9,521 bases of DNA from Pseudomonadota bacterium (GTDB lineage Bacteria > Pseudomonadota > Alphaproteobacteria > Rhizobiales > Rhizobiaceae), in contig JAEYXI010000310.1 of NCBI GenBank assembly GCA_023428515.1, positions 1 through 9,521 on the forward strand, written 5' to 3'. The notes beneath the pieces are model-generated. The model ran no database searches and had not been told where the DNA came from. It saw only the letters and a list, made by a program, of their open reading frames with translations. The position numbers and the translations under genes are program-made. Positions 1 to 6,129 of the stretch are shown one piece after another; position 1 is the stretch's first letter; each line of letters begins with the position of its first letter.

Positions 1-3
1 TAG

Positions 4-795
4 GTGCATCTTGCCGACGGGGTGTCGGTGGAGACCAGGCTGCTCGCGGCAGCCGACGGGGTCAAGTCGAAGCTGCGCGACATGGCCGGCATCAAGGCGG
101 TGACCTGGGAATACGGCCAGTCGGGCATTGTCTGCACGGTCCGGCACGAGCGGCCGCACAACGGCCGCGCCGAGGAACATTTCCTGCCGGCCGGCCCGTT
201 CGCCATCCTGCCGCTGTCGCCAGGAGAGGACGGGTCGAACCGCTCGTCGATCGTGTGGACGGAAAGGACGGCTGACGCCGAGAAGCTGGTTTCGGGCGAC
301 GAGTTGGTGTTCGAGGTGGAGCTCGAACAGCGCTTCGGGCTGAAGCTCGGCGAGATCCGGGTCGAGGGCAAGCCGCGCGCGTGGCCGCTCGGGCTGACGC
401 TGGCGCGCGCCTTCGTAGCGCACCGCTTCGCGTTGGTGGGGGACGCCGCGCACGGCATCCACCCGATCGCCGGCCAGGGCCTCAACCTCGGCTTCAAGGA
501 TGCGGCGGCGCTCGCCGAGACGGTTGTCGAGGCGGACCGGCTTGGCCAGGACATCGGCACGCTCGACGTGCTTGAGCGCTATCAGTTGTGGCGGCGCTTC
601 GACACGGTGCAGATGGGGATCACGACCGACGTGCTGAACCGGCTGTTCTCCAACGATTTCGGGCCGCTCCGGCAAATCCGTGACATCGGCCTCGGGATGG
701 TCGACCGCATGCCGAGGCTGAAGGAATTCTTCATCCGCCAGGCGTCGGGCCTGACTGGCGATACGCCTCGCCTGCTCAAGGGCGAGGCGATCTGA
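4..795 (+). CDS. UbiH/UbiF/COQ6-family FAD-dependent hydroxylase, 5' part missing
   Basis: This is the C-terminal 263 residues of a flavoprotein monooxygenase of the UbiH/UbiF/VisC/COQ6 type, which hydroxylates the aromatic ring of ubiquinone precursors with FAD, NAD(P)H and O2, usually at the inner membrane. Visible signatures are the middle motif ADGxxSxxR (residues 17-25) and the second FAD-binding motif GDAAH followed by HPIAGQGLN (146-161). The N-terminal GxGxxG dinucleotide fold, roughly 130-140 residues in this family, is absent because the window begins here. The first triplet of the window is an in-frame TAG, so the GTG at 4 is only the first possible start after it and not a believable true start. 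The C-terminus looks normal. The stop lies 4 bases from the stop of the opposing YCII gene. UbiH, UbiF and UbiL cannot be told apart without the N-terminus, and related FAD hydroxylases of other pathways are a lesser possibility. Confidence 0.85.
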   Translation: MHLADGVSVETRLLAAADGVKSKLRDMAGIKAVTWEYGQSGIVCTVRHERPHNGRAEEHFLPAGPFAILPLSPGEDGSNRSSIVWTERTADAEKLVSGDELVFEVELEQRFGLKLGEIRVEGKPRAWPLGLTLARAFVAHRFALVGDAAHGIHPIAGQGLNLGFKDAAALAETVVEADRLGQDIGTLDVLERYQLWRRFDTVQMGITTDVLNRLFSNDFGPLRQIRDIGLGMVDRMPRLKEFFIRQASGLTGDTPRLLKGEAI

Positions 796-799
796 TCGC

Positions 800-1156
800 C
801 TATCGTCCCGGCACCTCGTAGACCGCGCGCACTTCGATCGTGCCCCATTCGGCGATCGGGATTCCGCTTGCGATCTCCAGCGCCTCCTCGCGGCTGGCGG
901 CATCGATCATGACGAAGCCGAGCAATTGCTCCTTGGTCTCGGCGAACGGGCCGTCGGTCGCCACTACCTTGCCGCTGCGCTTGCGGATCGTGGTCGACAT
1001 CTTCACCGATTGAAGCGCCTGGGCGATAATCAGCTTGCCGGCCTTTTCGATGGATTTGTCGTAGTCGGTCGAGCGCCGGTCGAGGTCGGCGAGCCCCTCC
1101 TTGCTCAGGGCCTGGATATATTTCTCTTCGCCGTAGACGAGGCAGACATAGTTCAT
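800..1156 (-). CDS. YCII/DGPF-domain protein
   Basis: A 118-residue protein made almost wholly of one YCII-related domain (the YciI-like or DGPF family, ferredoxin-like fold). The diagnostic stretch is at residues 67-82, where TDGPF is followed by AETKEQL and a hydrophobic strand. It begins MNYVCLVYGEE, typical of the family. The biochemical role of these proteins is poorly known; many are encoded beside ECF sigma factors and thought to help regulate them, but no sigma factor lies in this window. ATG at 1156 is preceded by a good ribosome site (GGGAGAAG, complement of 1161-1168), and the A of this ATG also lies in the TGA stop of the upstream small membrane gene, so translation is probably coupled. 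Domain assignment is secure; function is not known. Confidence 0.88.
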   Translation of the reverse strand: MNYVCLVYGEEKYIQALSKEGLADLDRRSTDYDKSIEKAGKLIIAQALQSVKMSTTIRKRSGKVVATDGPFAETKEQLLGFVMIDAASREEALEIASGIPIAEWGTIEVRAVYEVPGR

Positions 1157-1359
1157 TGCGCTTCTCCCGTATGAGCTGTCAGCGAGGCAACCGCATCGGT
1201 ATCGCCGCCGGCATAATCGAGCAGGCCGACGACGGTTGATATGATGGCAAGGGCGACAAGCAGACGATAGAGGCCTGAAAGCTGCGCTTCCGGCTCGAAT
1301 GCCCGGTCATTGCCGGTTCTCCGGCCGTGCTTGCCGACTCCAGACAGCAGGTTTTGCAT
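1153..1359 (-). CDS. Small single-helix membrane protein, unknown function
   Basis: A predicted 68-residue protein that I do not recognise. Residues 1-28 are polar and basic (LLSGVGKHGRRTGNDRA), residues 30-50 form one hydrophobic helix (YRLLVALAIISTVVGLL), and the tail is short and mildly acidic. The positive-inside pattern suggests a cytoplasmic N-terminus. The start chosen is ATG at 1359 because GGAGA sits six bases before it; an in-frame ATG at 1371 would add four residues but has a poorer ribosome site. Support for a real gene: its TGA overlaps the ATG of the YCII gene in an ATGA junction, typical of co-translated operon genes. An open frame continues upstream to 1524, but that extension crosses the promoter region of osmC and has no hydrophobic or domain character. 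No database search was possible. Confidence 0.6.
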   Translation of the reverse strand: MQNLLSGVGKHGRRTGNDRAFEPEAQLSGLYRLLVALAIISTVVGLLDYAGGDTDAVASLTAHTGEAQ

Positions 1360-1406
1360 GGTTTTCTCCATCGGCCGCCCGATGCGGCACGAGCGGAGGA
1401 CGGGGG

Positions 1407-1430
1407 CGGGCAATGAAGCCCGACATTTTT
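1407..1430 (+). terminator. Weak hairpin with T-run, terminator-like
   Basis: CGGGC (1407-1411) pairs with GCCCG (1418-1422) around a six-base loop, and a TTTTT run follows at 1426-1430. It has the form of a rho-independent terminator read on the plus strand, yet no plus-strand gene lies just upstream. It may stop stray antisense transcripts, or be chance. Confidence 0.25.
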
Positions 1431-1452
1431 CCATGCGCATTTTCGATCTTTT

Positions 1453-1487
1453 TTCGAGTCGAAGCATGTCGGGGTCCCGCGTATAGT
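1453..1487 (+). promoter_or_regulatory. Candidate osmC promoter with palindrome
   Basis: TATAGT at 1482-1487 matches the -10 consensus at five of six positions and lies 56 bases before the osmC start. Seventeen bases upstream the -35 position holds TCGAAG (1459-1464), a poor match. That hexamer overlaps the 11-base palindrome TTCGAGTCGAA (1453-1463), a plausible operator. A second perfect palindrome, CGGAGTCCTCCG (1500-1511), lies in the leader. Assignment is by eye only. Confidence 0.35.
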
Positions 1488-1543
1488 GCCGGCGCGCCGC
1501 GGAGTCCTCCGTTCGGCCTGCCATTCAACCCAAGGAGAAGACC

Positions 1544-1969
1544 ATGGACCGTCACGCTACAGCCGTCTGGAGCGGCACGCTGAAGGAAGGCAAGGGCACC
1601 CTGGACACGCAGAGCGGGGCGCTGAAGGGCGTCGGCTATTCCTTCAAGGGCCGCTTCGAGGATGAGAGCGGGAAATCGGGCACCAACCCGGAAGAGCTGC
1701 TCGCCGCAGCGCATGCCGGCTGCTTCGCAATGCAGCTGTCGCATTTCCTCGCAGAGAACGGAACGCCGGCGGAAAAGCTGGACGCCAAGGCGGTGGTGAC
1801 GCTGGTACCGGGAACCGGCATCACCGGCAGCGCGATCACCCTGGTCGGCACGGTGCCCGGCATCGACGCGGCGAAATTCAAGGCGCTGGCCGACAAGGCG
1901 AAGGGCGAATGCCCGGTTTCCAAGGCGCTCGGCGCCATCAACGTGTCGCTCGACGCCAAGCTCGGCTGA
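1544..1969 (+). CDS. osmC: OsmC-family peroxiredoxin
   Basis: A 141-residue cytoplasmic thiol peroxidase of the OsmC/Ohr superfamily, which reduces organic hydroperoxides and peroxide using a reactive cysteine pair. Length matches the family. The peroxidatic cysteine is Cys60 in AAAHAGCFAM and the resolving cysteine is Cys123 in GECPVSKA; the conserved Arg37 (KGRF) and Glu50 (NPEELL) that complete the active site are present. The AHAGCFAM context and sequence spacing point to OsmC proper rather than Ohr, which usually has a Cys-x-x-x-x-based helix with different flanks. ATG at 1544 follows the strong ribosome site AAGGAGAAG (1532-1540). It is transcribed away from the small membrane gene and YCII gene, with a 184-base divergent spacer, and is followed by a strong hairpin at 1978-2003, so it is probably its own transcription unit. 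Confidence 0.93.
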   Translation: MDRHATAVWSGTLKEGKGTLDTQSGALKGVGYSFKGRFEDESGKSGTNPEELLAAAHAGCFAMQLSHFLAENGTPAEKLDAKAVVTLVPGTGITGSAITLVGTVPGIDAAKFKALADKAKGECPVSKALGAINVSLDAKLG

Positions 1970-1977
1970 GTGGCCAA

Positions 1978-2003
1978 GGCGCGGGAGCAACGGCTTCCGC
2001 GCC
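1978..2003 (+). terminator. Hairpin downstream of osmC, probable terminator
   Basis: A 10-base stem (1978-1987 GGCGCGGGAG with 1994-2003 CTTCCGCGCC, one G-T wobble) closes a six-base loop nine bases after the osmC stop. No T-run follows, so it is an incomplete rho-independent terminator or an mRNA-stabilising hairpin. Confidence 0.5.
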
Positions 2004-2020
2004 CGTTCCCTGCCGGCGGT

Positions 2021-2042
2021 CTGCCCCGGAACTGCCCCGGAA
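2021..2042. repeat. Two tandem copies of an 11-base unit
   Basis: CTGCCCCGGAA occurs at 2021-2031 and again immediately at 2032-2042, without mismatch, in the osmC-mgtC spacer about 50 bases before the mgtC-like start. It could be a slippage duplication or a paired binding site. Confidence 0.8.
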
Positions 2043-2091
2043 CCTGGGCGGCCATCGCGCGTTCCTGCCGACCGGCAATTGAGGGGCCACC

Positions 2092-2664
2092 ATGGAACAG
2101 CTCGTCGAGGAATTCGCGCACCCGACCTACACCTCGTTTCCGGTGATCGTGGCGCGGCTGCTGCTTGCGGCGATCTTCGGCGCGGCGATCGGCTTCGAGC
2201 GCGAGTGGCGCAACCGGCCGGCAGGGCTTCGAACCCATGTGCTGGTCTGCGTGGCCGCCGCGACCTTCGCGATCCTGACAATCGAGATCGTCCATGCGCC
2301 GATGTTCGAGAAGGACACCGGGCGCTTCGATCCCATCCGGGTGATCGAGGCGGTGACGGCCGGCGTGGCTTTCCTGGCGGCGGGCGTCGTCATCTTCACG
2401 CGCGGCCAGGTGCATGGGCTGACGACGGGCGCCGGCTTGTGGCTCGCCGGCGCGATCGGCGTCGCCTGCGGCCTGGGGCTCTGGCAGATCGCGTTGTTCT
2501 CGACCGTGCTCGCGCTGCTCGTCCTCGTCCTGCTCTACGCCTTCGAGAACAAGATGGAGATGAACAAGGGCGAGGATTTCACGGAAGACGAGGTCGACGA
2601 GACGAGCAAGCGCGCCGTCAAGACCAAACGCGACAAGCCCAAGGAGGCGAAGCCGGCGCGGTAG
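2092..2664 (+). CDS. MgtC/SapB-family membrane protein
   Basis: A 190-residue inner-membrane protein with the conserved MgtC core. Residues 29-58 hold the family signature (FGAAIGFEREW, then RPAGLRTHVLV), and 90-121 the second signature (AGVAFLAAGVV, then VHGLTTGAGLWLAGA). Five helices can be placed at about 17-35, 48-66, 86-104, 111-128 and 131-150. Classical MgtC has a soluble C-terminal ACT-like domain; here it is replaced by a roughly 40-residue, highly charged tail (acidic at 160-170, lysine/arginine-rich at 172-190). MgtC proteins support survival in low magnesium and acid and modulate ATP synthase in pathogens; short forms like this in environmental bacteria have no settled role. ATG at 2092 is preceded by GAGGGG (2081-2086). 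It is separated from osmC by a hairpin and from the next ORF by another. Confidence 0.9.
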   Translation: MEQLVEEFAHPTYTSFPVIVARLLLAAIFGAAIGFEREWRNRPAGLRTHVLVCVAAATFAILTIEIVHAPMFEKDTGRFDPIRVIEAVTAGVAFLAAGVVIFTRGQVHGLTTGAGLWLAGAIGVACGLGLWQIALFSTVLALLVLVLLYAFENKMEMNKGEDFTEDEVDETSKRAVKTKRDKPKEAKPAR

Positions 2665-2678
2665 ACGCAAAGGCGTTG

Positions 2679-2694
2679 CCGGCATGATTGCCGG
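2679..2694. terminator. CCGGCA/TGCCGG hairpin after the mgtC-like gene
   Basis: CCGGCA at 2679-2684 and TGCCGG at 2689-2694 form a perfect six-base stem with loop TGAT, 14 bases past the stop. No T-run follows. The same stem sequence recurs at 2851-2863. Confidence 0.4.
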
Positions 2695-2711
2695 GGCTTC
2701 AAAAGCTTGAT

Positions 2712-2840
2712 ATGAGCCACGCCATGGAAGAGTTGTTTGGCGATCCGGCCTACAAGGGCTTCGTGCTGCAGGACAAGAAGCGCCTGCCCGCGCGCTTTTT
2801 CGCGCGCATCAGCGGCGCGCTTACCAGCCGACTTCGCTAG
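2712..2840 (+). CDS. Small basic protein, 42 aa, unknown function
   Basis: ATG at 2712 opens a 42-codon frame ending in TAG at 2838-2840. The product starts MSHAMEELFGDPAYKGF, then becomes strongly basic (LQDKKRLPARFFAR and ending TSRLR); it has no membrane helix. About 35 of 42 third positions are G or C, as in the neighbouring genes, which supports real coding. No good ribosome site precedes ATG 2712; an internal ATG at 2724, giving MEELFGDP, is equally plausible. It sits 64 bases upstream of leuC on the same strand. It is not a classical leucine leader peptide: the five leucines are scattered, and no attenuator-type T-run hairpin follows. I do not recognise the family. It may be a conserved small protein or the remnant of a larger gene. 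Confidence 0.5.
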   Translation: MSHAMEELFGDPAYKGFVLQDKKRLPARFFARISGALTSRLR

Positions 2841-2850
2841 GCCGGCCTGA

Positions 2851-2888
2851 CCGGCATTGCCGGAGACTTCCCGCATTTCTTCTACAAT
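2851..2888 (+). promoter_or_regulatory. Candidate leuC promoter with palindrome
   Basis: TACAAT at 2883-2888 matches the -10 consensus at five of six positions. Upstream, the 13-base palindrome CCGGCATTGCCGG (2851-2863) contains TTGCCG (2857-2862), a fair -35, though 20 bases away, which is long. If used, transcription would start near 2895, leaving only about ten bases before the leuC ATG at 2905, consistent with the lack of a clear ribosome site there. Confidence 0.3.
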
Positions 2889-2904
2889 CGACGGATTTAC
2901 GCAA

Positions 2905-4317
2905 ATGAGCGCACCGCGCACCCTTTACGACAAGATTTTCGACGACCACGTCGTCCAACGCGACGAAGACGGCACCTGCCTGCTCTATATCGACCGCCAT
3001 CTCGTGCACGAGGTGACCAGCCCGCAGGCCTTCGAGGGCCTGCGCATGACGGGCCGCAAGGTCCGCCATCCCGAGAAGACGCTGGCCGTGGTCGACCACA
3101 ACGTGCCGACCTCGGCCGACCGCAAGCTCGGCATCAACAAGAGCGAGGAAAGCCGCATCCAGATCGCGGCGCTGGCGCAGAACGCCGCGGATTTCGGGCT
3201 CGAATATTATTCCGAGAATGATGTGCGCCAGGGCATCGTCCATATCATCGGCCCGGAGCAGGGCTTTACGCTCCCGGGCATGACGATCGTCTGCGGCGAC
3301 AGCCATACTTCGACGCATGGCGCGTTCGGCGCTCTGGCGCACGGCATCGGTACCTCGGAGGTCGAGCATGTGCTCGCCACCCAGACGCTGATCCAGAAAA
3401 AGGCCAAGAATATGCTGGTGCGTGTCGACGGCCAGCTGCCGGAAGGCGTCACGGCCAAGGACATCATCCTCGCCATCATCGGCGAGATCGGCACGGCGGG
3501 CGGCACCGGCTACGTCATCGAATATGCTGGCGAGGCGATCCGCGCGCTGTCGATGGAAGGCCGGATGACCATCTGCAACATGTCGATCGAAGGTGGCGCC
3601 CGAGCCGGCCTGATCGCGCCCGACGAGACGACCTTCGCCTACGTCAAGGACAAGCCGCGCGCGCCGAAGGGCGAGGCCTGGGACATGGCGCTCGACTACT
3701 GGAAGACGCTGAAGACCGACGAAGGCGCGCATTTCGACAAGGTGATCGTGCTCGACGCCGCCAAGCTGCCGCCGATCGTCACCTGGGGCTCGTCGCCCGA
3801 GGACGTCTCCTCGGTGACGGGCGCGGTGCCCAATCCCGACGAGATCGCGGACGAGAACAAGCGCAATTCCAAGAGGCGCGCGCTCGAATATATGGGCCTC
3901 GAGCCGGGCACCAAGATGACCGACATCGCGGTCGACCGGGTCTTCATCGGCTCCTGCACCAACGGCCGCATCGAGGATCTGCGCGCCGTAGCGAAGGTGG
4001 TCGAGGGCAAGACGGTCGCTTCGAGCGTCAACGCCATGATCGTTCCGGGCTCCGGTCTGGTGAAGGAACAGGCCGAGAAGGAAGGCCTGGACAAGATCTT
4101 CATCGCTGCGGGCTTCGACTGGCGCGAACCGGGCTGCTCGATGTGCCTTGCTATGAACGACGATCGGCTCAGCCCCTATGAGCGCTGCGCTTCGACCTCG
4201 AACCGCAACTTCGAGGGCCGCCAGGGCTTCAAGGGCCGCACGCATCTGGTGTCGCCGGCAATGGCGGCGGCGGCGGCGATCGCCGGCCATTTCGTCGACA
4301 TCCGCGACTGGCAGTAG
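2905..4317 (+). CDS. leuC: 3-Isopropylmalate dehydratase large subunit
   Basis: LeuC, 470 residues, the normal length. With LeuD it isomerises 2-isopropylmalate to 3-isopropylmalate, the second step specific to leucine synthesis, in the cytoplasm. It is an aconitase-family [4Fe-4S] enzyme: the three cluster ligands are Cys351 ([14 protein letters not shown]), Cys411 and Cys414 (GCSMCLAMN). Other family blocks include DHNVPT near residue 72, [20 protein letters not shown] near 130, and the C-terminal [16 protein letters not shown]. The start at ATG 2905 gives [15 protein letters not shown], the standard Rhizobiales N-terminus; an in-frame TTG at 2857 would add 16 residues unlike the family. 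No strong Shine-Dalgarno precedes 2905. leuD is not in the window, which is usual for this group where leuC and leuD are separated. The cluster residues and length indicate a functional enzyme. Confidence 0.98.
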   Translation: MSAPRTLYDKIFDDHVVQRDEDGTCLLYIDRHLVHEVTSPQAFEGLRMTGRKVRHPEKTLAVVDHNVPTSADRKLGINKSEESRIQIAALAQNAADFGLEYYSENDVRQGIVHIIGPEQGFTLPGMTIVCGDSHTSTHGAFGALAHGIGTSEVEHVLATQTLIQKKAKNMLVRVDGQLPEGVTAKDIILAIIGEIGTAGGTGYVIEYAGEAIRALSMEGRMTICNMSIEGGARAGLIAPDETTFAYVKDKPRAPKGEAWDMALDYWKTLKTDEGAHFDKVIVLDAAKLPPIVTWGSSPEDVSSVTGAVPNPDEIADENKRNSKRRALEYMGLEPGTKMTDIAVDRVFIGSCTNGRIEDLRAVAKVVEGKTVASSVNAMIVPGSGLVKEQAEKEGLDKIFIAAGFDWREPGCSMCLAMNDDRLSPYERCASTSNRNFEGRQGFKGRTHLVSPAMAAAAAIAGHFVDIRDWQ

Positions 4318-4343
4318 GACTGTAGGACCGATTACGTTTTTTG

Positions 4344-4369
4344 CGGCGTCCGGAGCACTCCGGGCGCCG
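4344..4369. terminator. Strong hairpin between convergent genes
   Basis: CGGCGTCCGGA (4344-4354) pairs with TCCGGGCGCCG (4359-4369) around a four-base loop, with one wobble. It sits between the leuC stop and the stop of the opposing gene, so it could serve both. A TTTTTT run lies just before the stem on the plus strand (4337-4342) rather than after it, so neither direction gives the classical hairpin-then-U arrangement. Confidence 0.55.
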
Positions 4370-4383
4370 TTCTCATATGCGGA

Positions 4384-4695
4384 TCAGCCGGGCCGCCTCA
4401 CGAACTGGTGATAACTGTCGAGCCGGCCGGGCACTTCCTGCTCGACCACCAGAGCAAGCTTGTTCTCGTCAAATATCTTGAACCATTCATCCCATTCGAC
4501 GAGCTCGTAGCCGCCGGCGTTGGTCGGCCGGTCGGCGCGGTCCTGATCCTGATAAGCCGCCTGGTCGAAGACCAGCCGCAGCATGGGCTGTGTGCCCCCG
4601 GCAGGCGACACGTCGACGATGGCAGGGAAACCCGAACGCGCCGCCGCCCAGTCGCGGATAGCCTCGTGGTCGGTGATGAGGGTGGTATCAGCCAT
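4384..4695 (-). CDS. Conserved small soluble protein, unknown function
   Basis: A 103-residue acidic, cytoplasmic-looking protein with no membrane helix or signal peptide. It runs ITDHEAIRDWAAARSGFPA near the N-terminus, then a beta-type LRLVF, then WDEWFKIFDENKLALVVEQE (68-87) and a short basic end. This pattern (TDHxxIRxWxxxRxGxPA, then WxEFFxxFxExxLAfly) resembles, from memory, a family of small proteins of about 90-100 residues often mislabelled 1,4-alpha-glucan branching enzyme; nothing enzymatic is visible here. ATG at 4695 has an excellent ribosome site, AAAGGAG (complement of 4703-4709). It is convergent with leuC and divergent from the first cyclase across a 148-base spacer. A residue stretch at 46-62 (AYQDQDRADRPTNAGGY) looks like a loop insertion relative to my recollection of the family. 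Confidence 0.8.
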   Translation of the reverse strand: MADTTLITDHEAIRDWAAARSGFPAIVDVSPAGGTQPMLRLVFDQAAYQDQDRADRPTNAGGYELVEWDEWFKIFDENKLALVVEQEVPGRLDSYHQFVRRPG

Positions 4696-4764
4696 CTGGA
4701 ATCTCCTTTGCGGTTGCGAGAACGCCGGAGTCGAAGGCCGGTTCCGCTCCCCGCTTGCTTCAAA

Positions 4765-4776
4765 TAGGCCAGCCTA
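4765..4776. promoter_or_regulatory. Palindrome in the divergent spacer 4696-4843
   Basis: TAGGCCAGCCTA is an inverted repeat TAGGC-CA-GCCTA midway between the divergent small gene and the first cyclase gene. It could be an operator for either. No convincing -35/-10 pair is visible in this spacer; GGGCT (4802-4806) and AGCCC (4815-4819) form a further weak hairpin in the cyclase leader. Confidence 0.3.
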
Positions 4777-4843
4777 ACTTAACGGTATTTTTGCGCCTCG
4801 GGGGCTATGTGTCGAGCCCAGACCGCATGGGGGCGGCGCGTTC

Positions 4844-6043
4844 TTGGACAACCAACTTTTCATAGCGCTGCTGAACCCGGCGATTTCGCTGACGCTCGCT
4901 GCTGCGTTTCTTCTCCTTTGGCTCTATCGGAAGCGGCGCTCCCATCTCCTGATGGTCGCCGTCGCCTATACCGGCTCGGCCGTCGGCTTCATGCTGCAAT
5001 ATTTCGTCCTGCCCGTCGGCCTGCCGATGAGCCGGCTGTTCTCCAACCTTTCGTTCACCATTGCCGTCCTGGCGCTGGCCGGCGCGGTGATCGCGCGTTA
5101 CGGGCGAAAGCCGCCGTGGGCCCAGATGAGTCTTATGGCCCTCGGCGGGATCGCGGGCTTTTCCTGGTTCATGTTCGTCGAGCCGCACCTGACCTGGCGG
5201 GTCTTCGCGATGAATTTCGCGTTCGGCGGCATTTGCCTCGTCGTGGCGGTGGAAATGAGGGCCTTGCCCGAACGCGGGGCGGTCGAGCGGATGATGATGG
5301 CGCTTGCCCTGCTGTCCGCCGCGAATTTCCTGGTGCGGCCCGTGGTCGCGATGGCGCTCTACGGATCGTATCAGTCCTATGACGGGTTCTACAGTTCGTT
5401 CTACTGGACGACTGCCGTCCTGTCGCACGCGGTGTTTTCCCTGCTCGTCGCGCTTTCACTCTTCACCGACGAGGCTTTGGTGATGATGCACAAGCTGCAT
5501 TCGGATTCGCTGACCGACCCGTTGTCGGGATTGCTCAACCGACGCGGTTTCGAGGGGCGTGCCTCCGCGCTGATCGAGGCATGCGCGCAAACCAATCTGC
5601 CGGTCGCGCTGATCGTCGCCGATCTCGACCGCTTCAAGGTGCTGAACGATCGGTACGGGCACGCGGCAGGCGATTGCGTGATCGCGGAATTCGCGGCGCG
5701 GCTCAGGATGGCGGCCGGCACGCGTGCGGTTGCCGGCAGGCTCGGCGGCGAGGAGTTCGCCGTGCTTTTGCCGATGGCGGATCTGGCGGCGGCGAGGCTG
5801 CTAGCCGACGCGATCCGCACGGTATTTGCCAACACGTCCATCGAAGGGCTGCCGCCCGAGACAAGAGTGACGGCGAGCTTCGGCATCGCGGCGCGTTCCG
5901 GCGACGAAAGCCTTGCCGAACTTGCCCAGCGCGCAGACGAGGCCCTCTACCATGTCAAACGAGGAGGGCGCGACGGGGTGCGCGTGTCCTACCAGCACGT
6001 GCCCGAACCCTTGCCGTCCGTGGCTCTGCTGCAGTCGGTGTGA
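4844..6043 (+). CDS. Membrane diguanylate cyclase (first of a pair)
   Basis: A 399-residue integral membrane GGDEF protein predicted to make cyclic di-GMP from two GTP. About seven hydrophobic helices fill residues 5-207 (roughly 5-27, 37-57, 68-86, 95-112, 120-138, 148-170, 186-207), a probable membrane sensor of no family I can name. The GGDEF domain runs from about 221 (DSLTDPLSGLLNRRGF) to 382. Metal-binding Asp260 lies in ADLDRFKVLND, and the signature is GGEEF at 301-305, so catalysis should be intact. The inhibitory RxxD site expected six to nine residues before the signature is absent (GTRA instead), so product inhibition through this site is unlikely. The start is TTG at 4844, the first possible start after an in-frame TAA at 4775; the ribosome site (GGGGG at 4829-4833) is weak. 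It lies 140 bases before a paralogue on the same strand. Confidence 0.92.
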   Translation: MDNQLFIALLNPAISLTLAAAFLLLWLYRKRRSHLLMVAVAYTGSAVGFMLQYFVLPVGLPMSRLFSNLSFTIAVLALAGAVIARYGRKPPWAQMSLMALGGIAGFSWFMFVEPHLTWRVFAMNFAFGGICLVVAVEMRALPERGAVERMMMALALLSAANFLVRPVVAMALYGSYQSYDGFYSSFYWTTAVLSHAVFSLLVALSLFTDEALVMMHKLHSDSLTDPLSGLLNRRGFEGRASALIEACAQTNLPVALIVADLDRFKVLNDRYGHAAGDCVIAEFAARLRMAAGTRAVAGRLGGEEFAVLLPMADLAAARLLADAIRTVFANTSIEGLPPETRVTASFGIAARSGDESLAELAQRADEALYHVKRGGRDGVRVSYQHVPEPLPSVALLQSV

Positions 6044-6084
6044 GGCAGTCAGTGCGAGCCCGAGATGCCTGCCGCTGCACACGC

Positions 6085-6129
6085 ATCAACAACGAGAGGT
6101 TGATAACCTCGCTTCCATTGGCCAATATT
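6085..6129 (+). promoter_or_regulatory. Palindrome-rich promoter candidate for second cyclase
   Basis: The 140-base spacer between the cyclases holds GAGGTTGATAACCTC (6096-6110, six-base arms, three-base centre), the perfect palindrome ATTGGCCAAT (6117-6126), and ATCAAC/GTTGAT arms (6085-6090 and 6099-6104). The hexamer TTGATA (6100-6105) matches the -35 consensus at five of six, and AATATT (6124-6129) is a fair -10 at 18 bases. A promoter here would be overlapped by both palindromes. A CTTTTTC run follows at 6134-6140. Confidence 0.4.

Noticed and set aside
1307..2281. Long minus-strand open frame of 324 codons across osmC
   Set aside because: It is antisense to osmC and to its promoter spacer, is arginine- and proline-rich without domain character, and mirrors the high-GC coding frame opposite.
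1636..2685. Minus-strand open frame of 349 codons across osmC and the mgtC-like gene
   Set aside because: It spans two well-supported opposing genes and an intergenic hairpin and tandem repeat; the composition is low-complexity.
2712..2840. Leucine attenuation leader peptide before leuC
   Set aside because: The ORF has only five dispersed leucine codons, no run of leucines, and no following hairpin with a U-tract.
2857..2904. N-terminal extension of LeuC from TTG 2857
   Set aside because: The extra 16 residues do not resemble LeuC, and the start falls within the CCGGCA/TGCCGG palindrome; ATG 2905 gives the usual N-terminus.
2821..4290. Minus-strand open frame of 489 codons opposite leuC
   Set aside because: leuC on the plus strand is unmistakable. 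The antisense product is histidine/arginine/alanine-rich, as expected from the complement of GC-rich codons.
4343..4369. Classical rho-independent terminator of leuC
   Set aside because: The stem is strong, but the T-run lies before it, not after it, so I list it only as a possible hairpin terminator.
4807..5382. Plus-strand frame overlapping the start of the first cyclase gene
   Set aside because: It is out of frame with the cyclase, ends inside it, and its product lacks hydrophobic or domain patterns.
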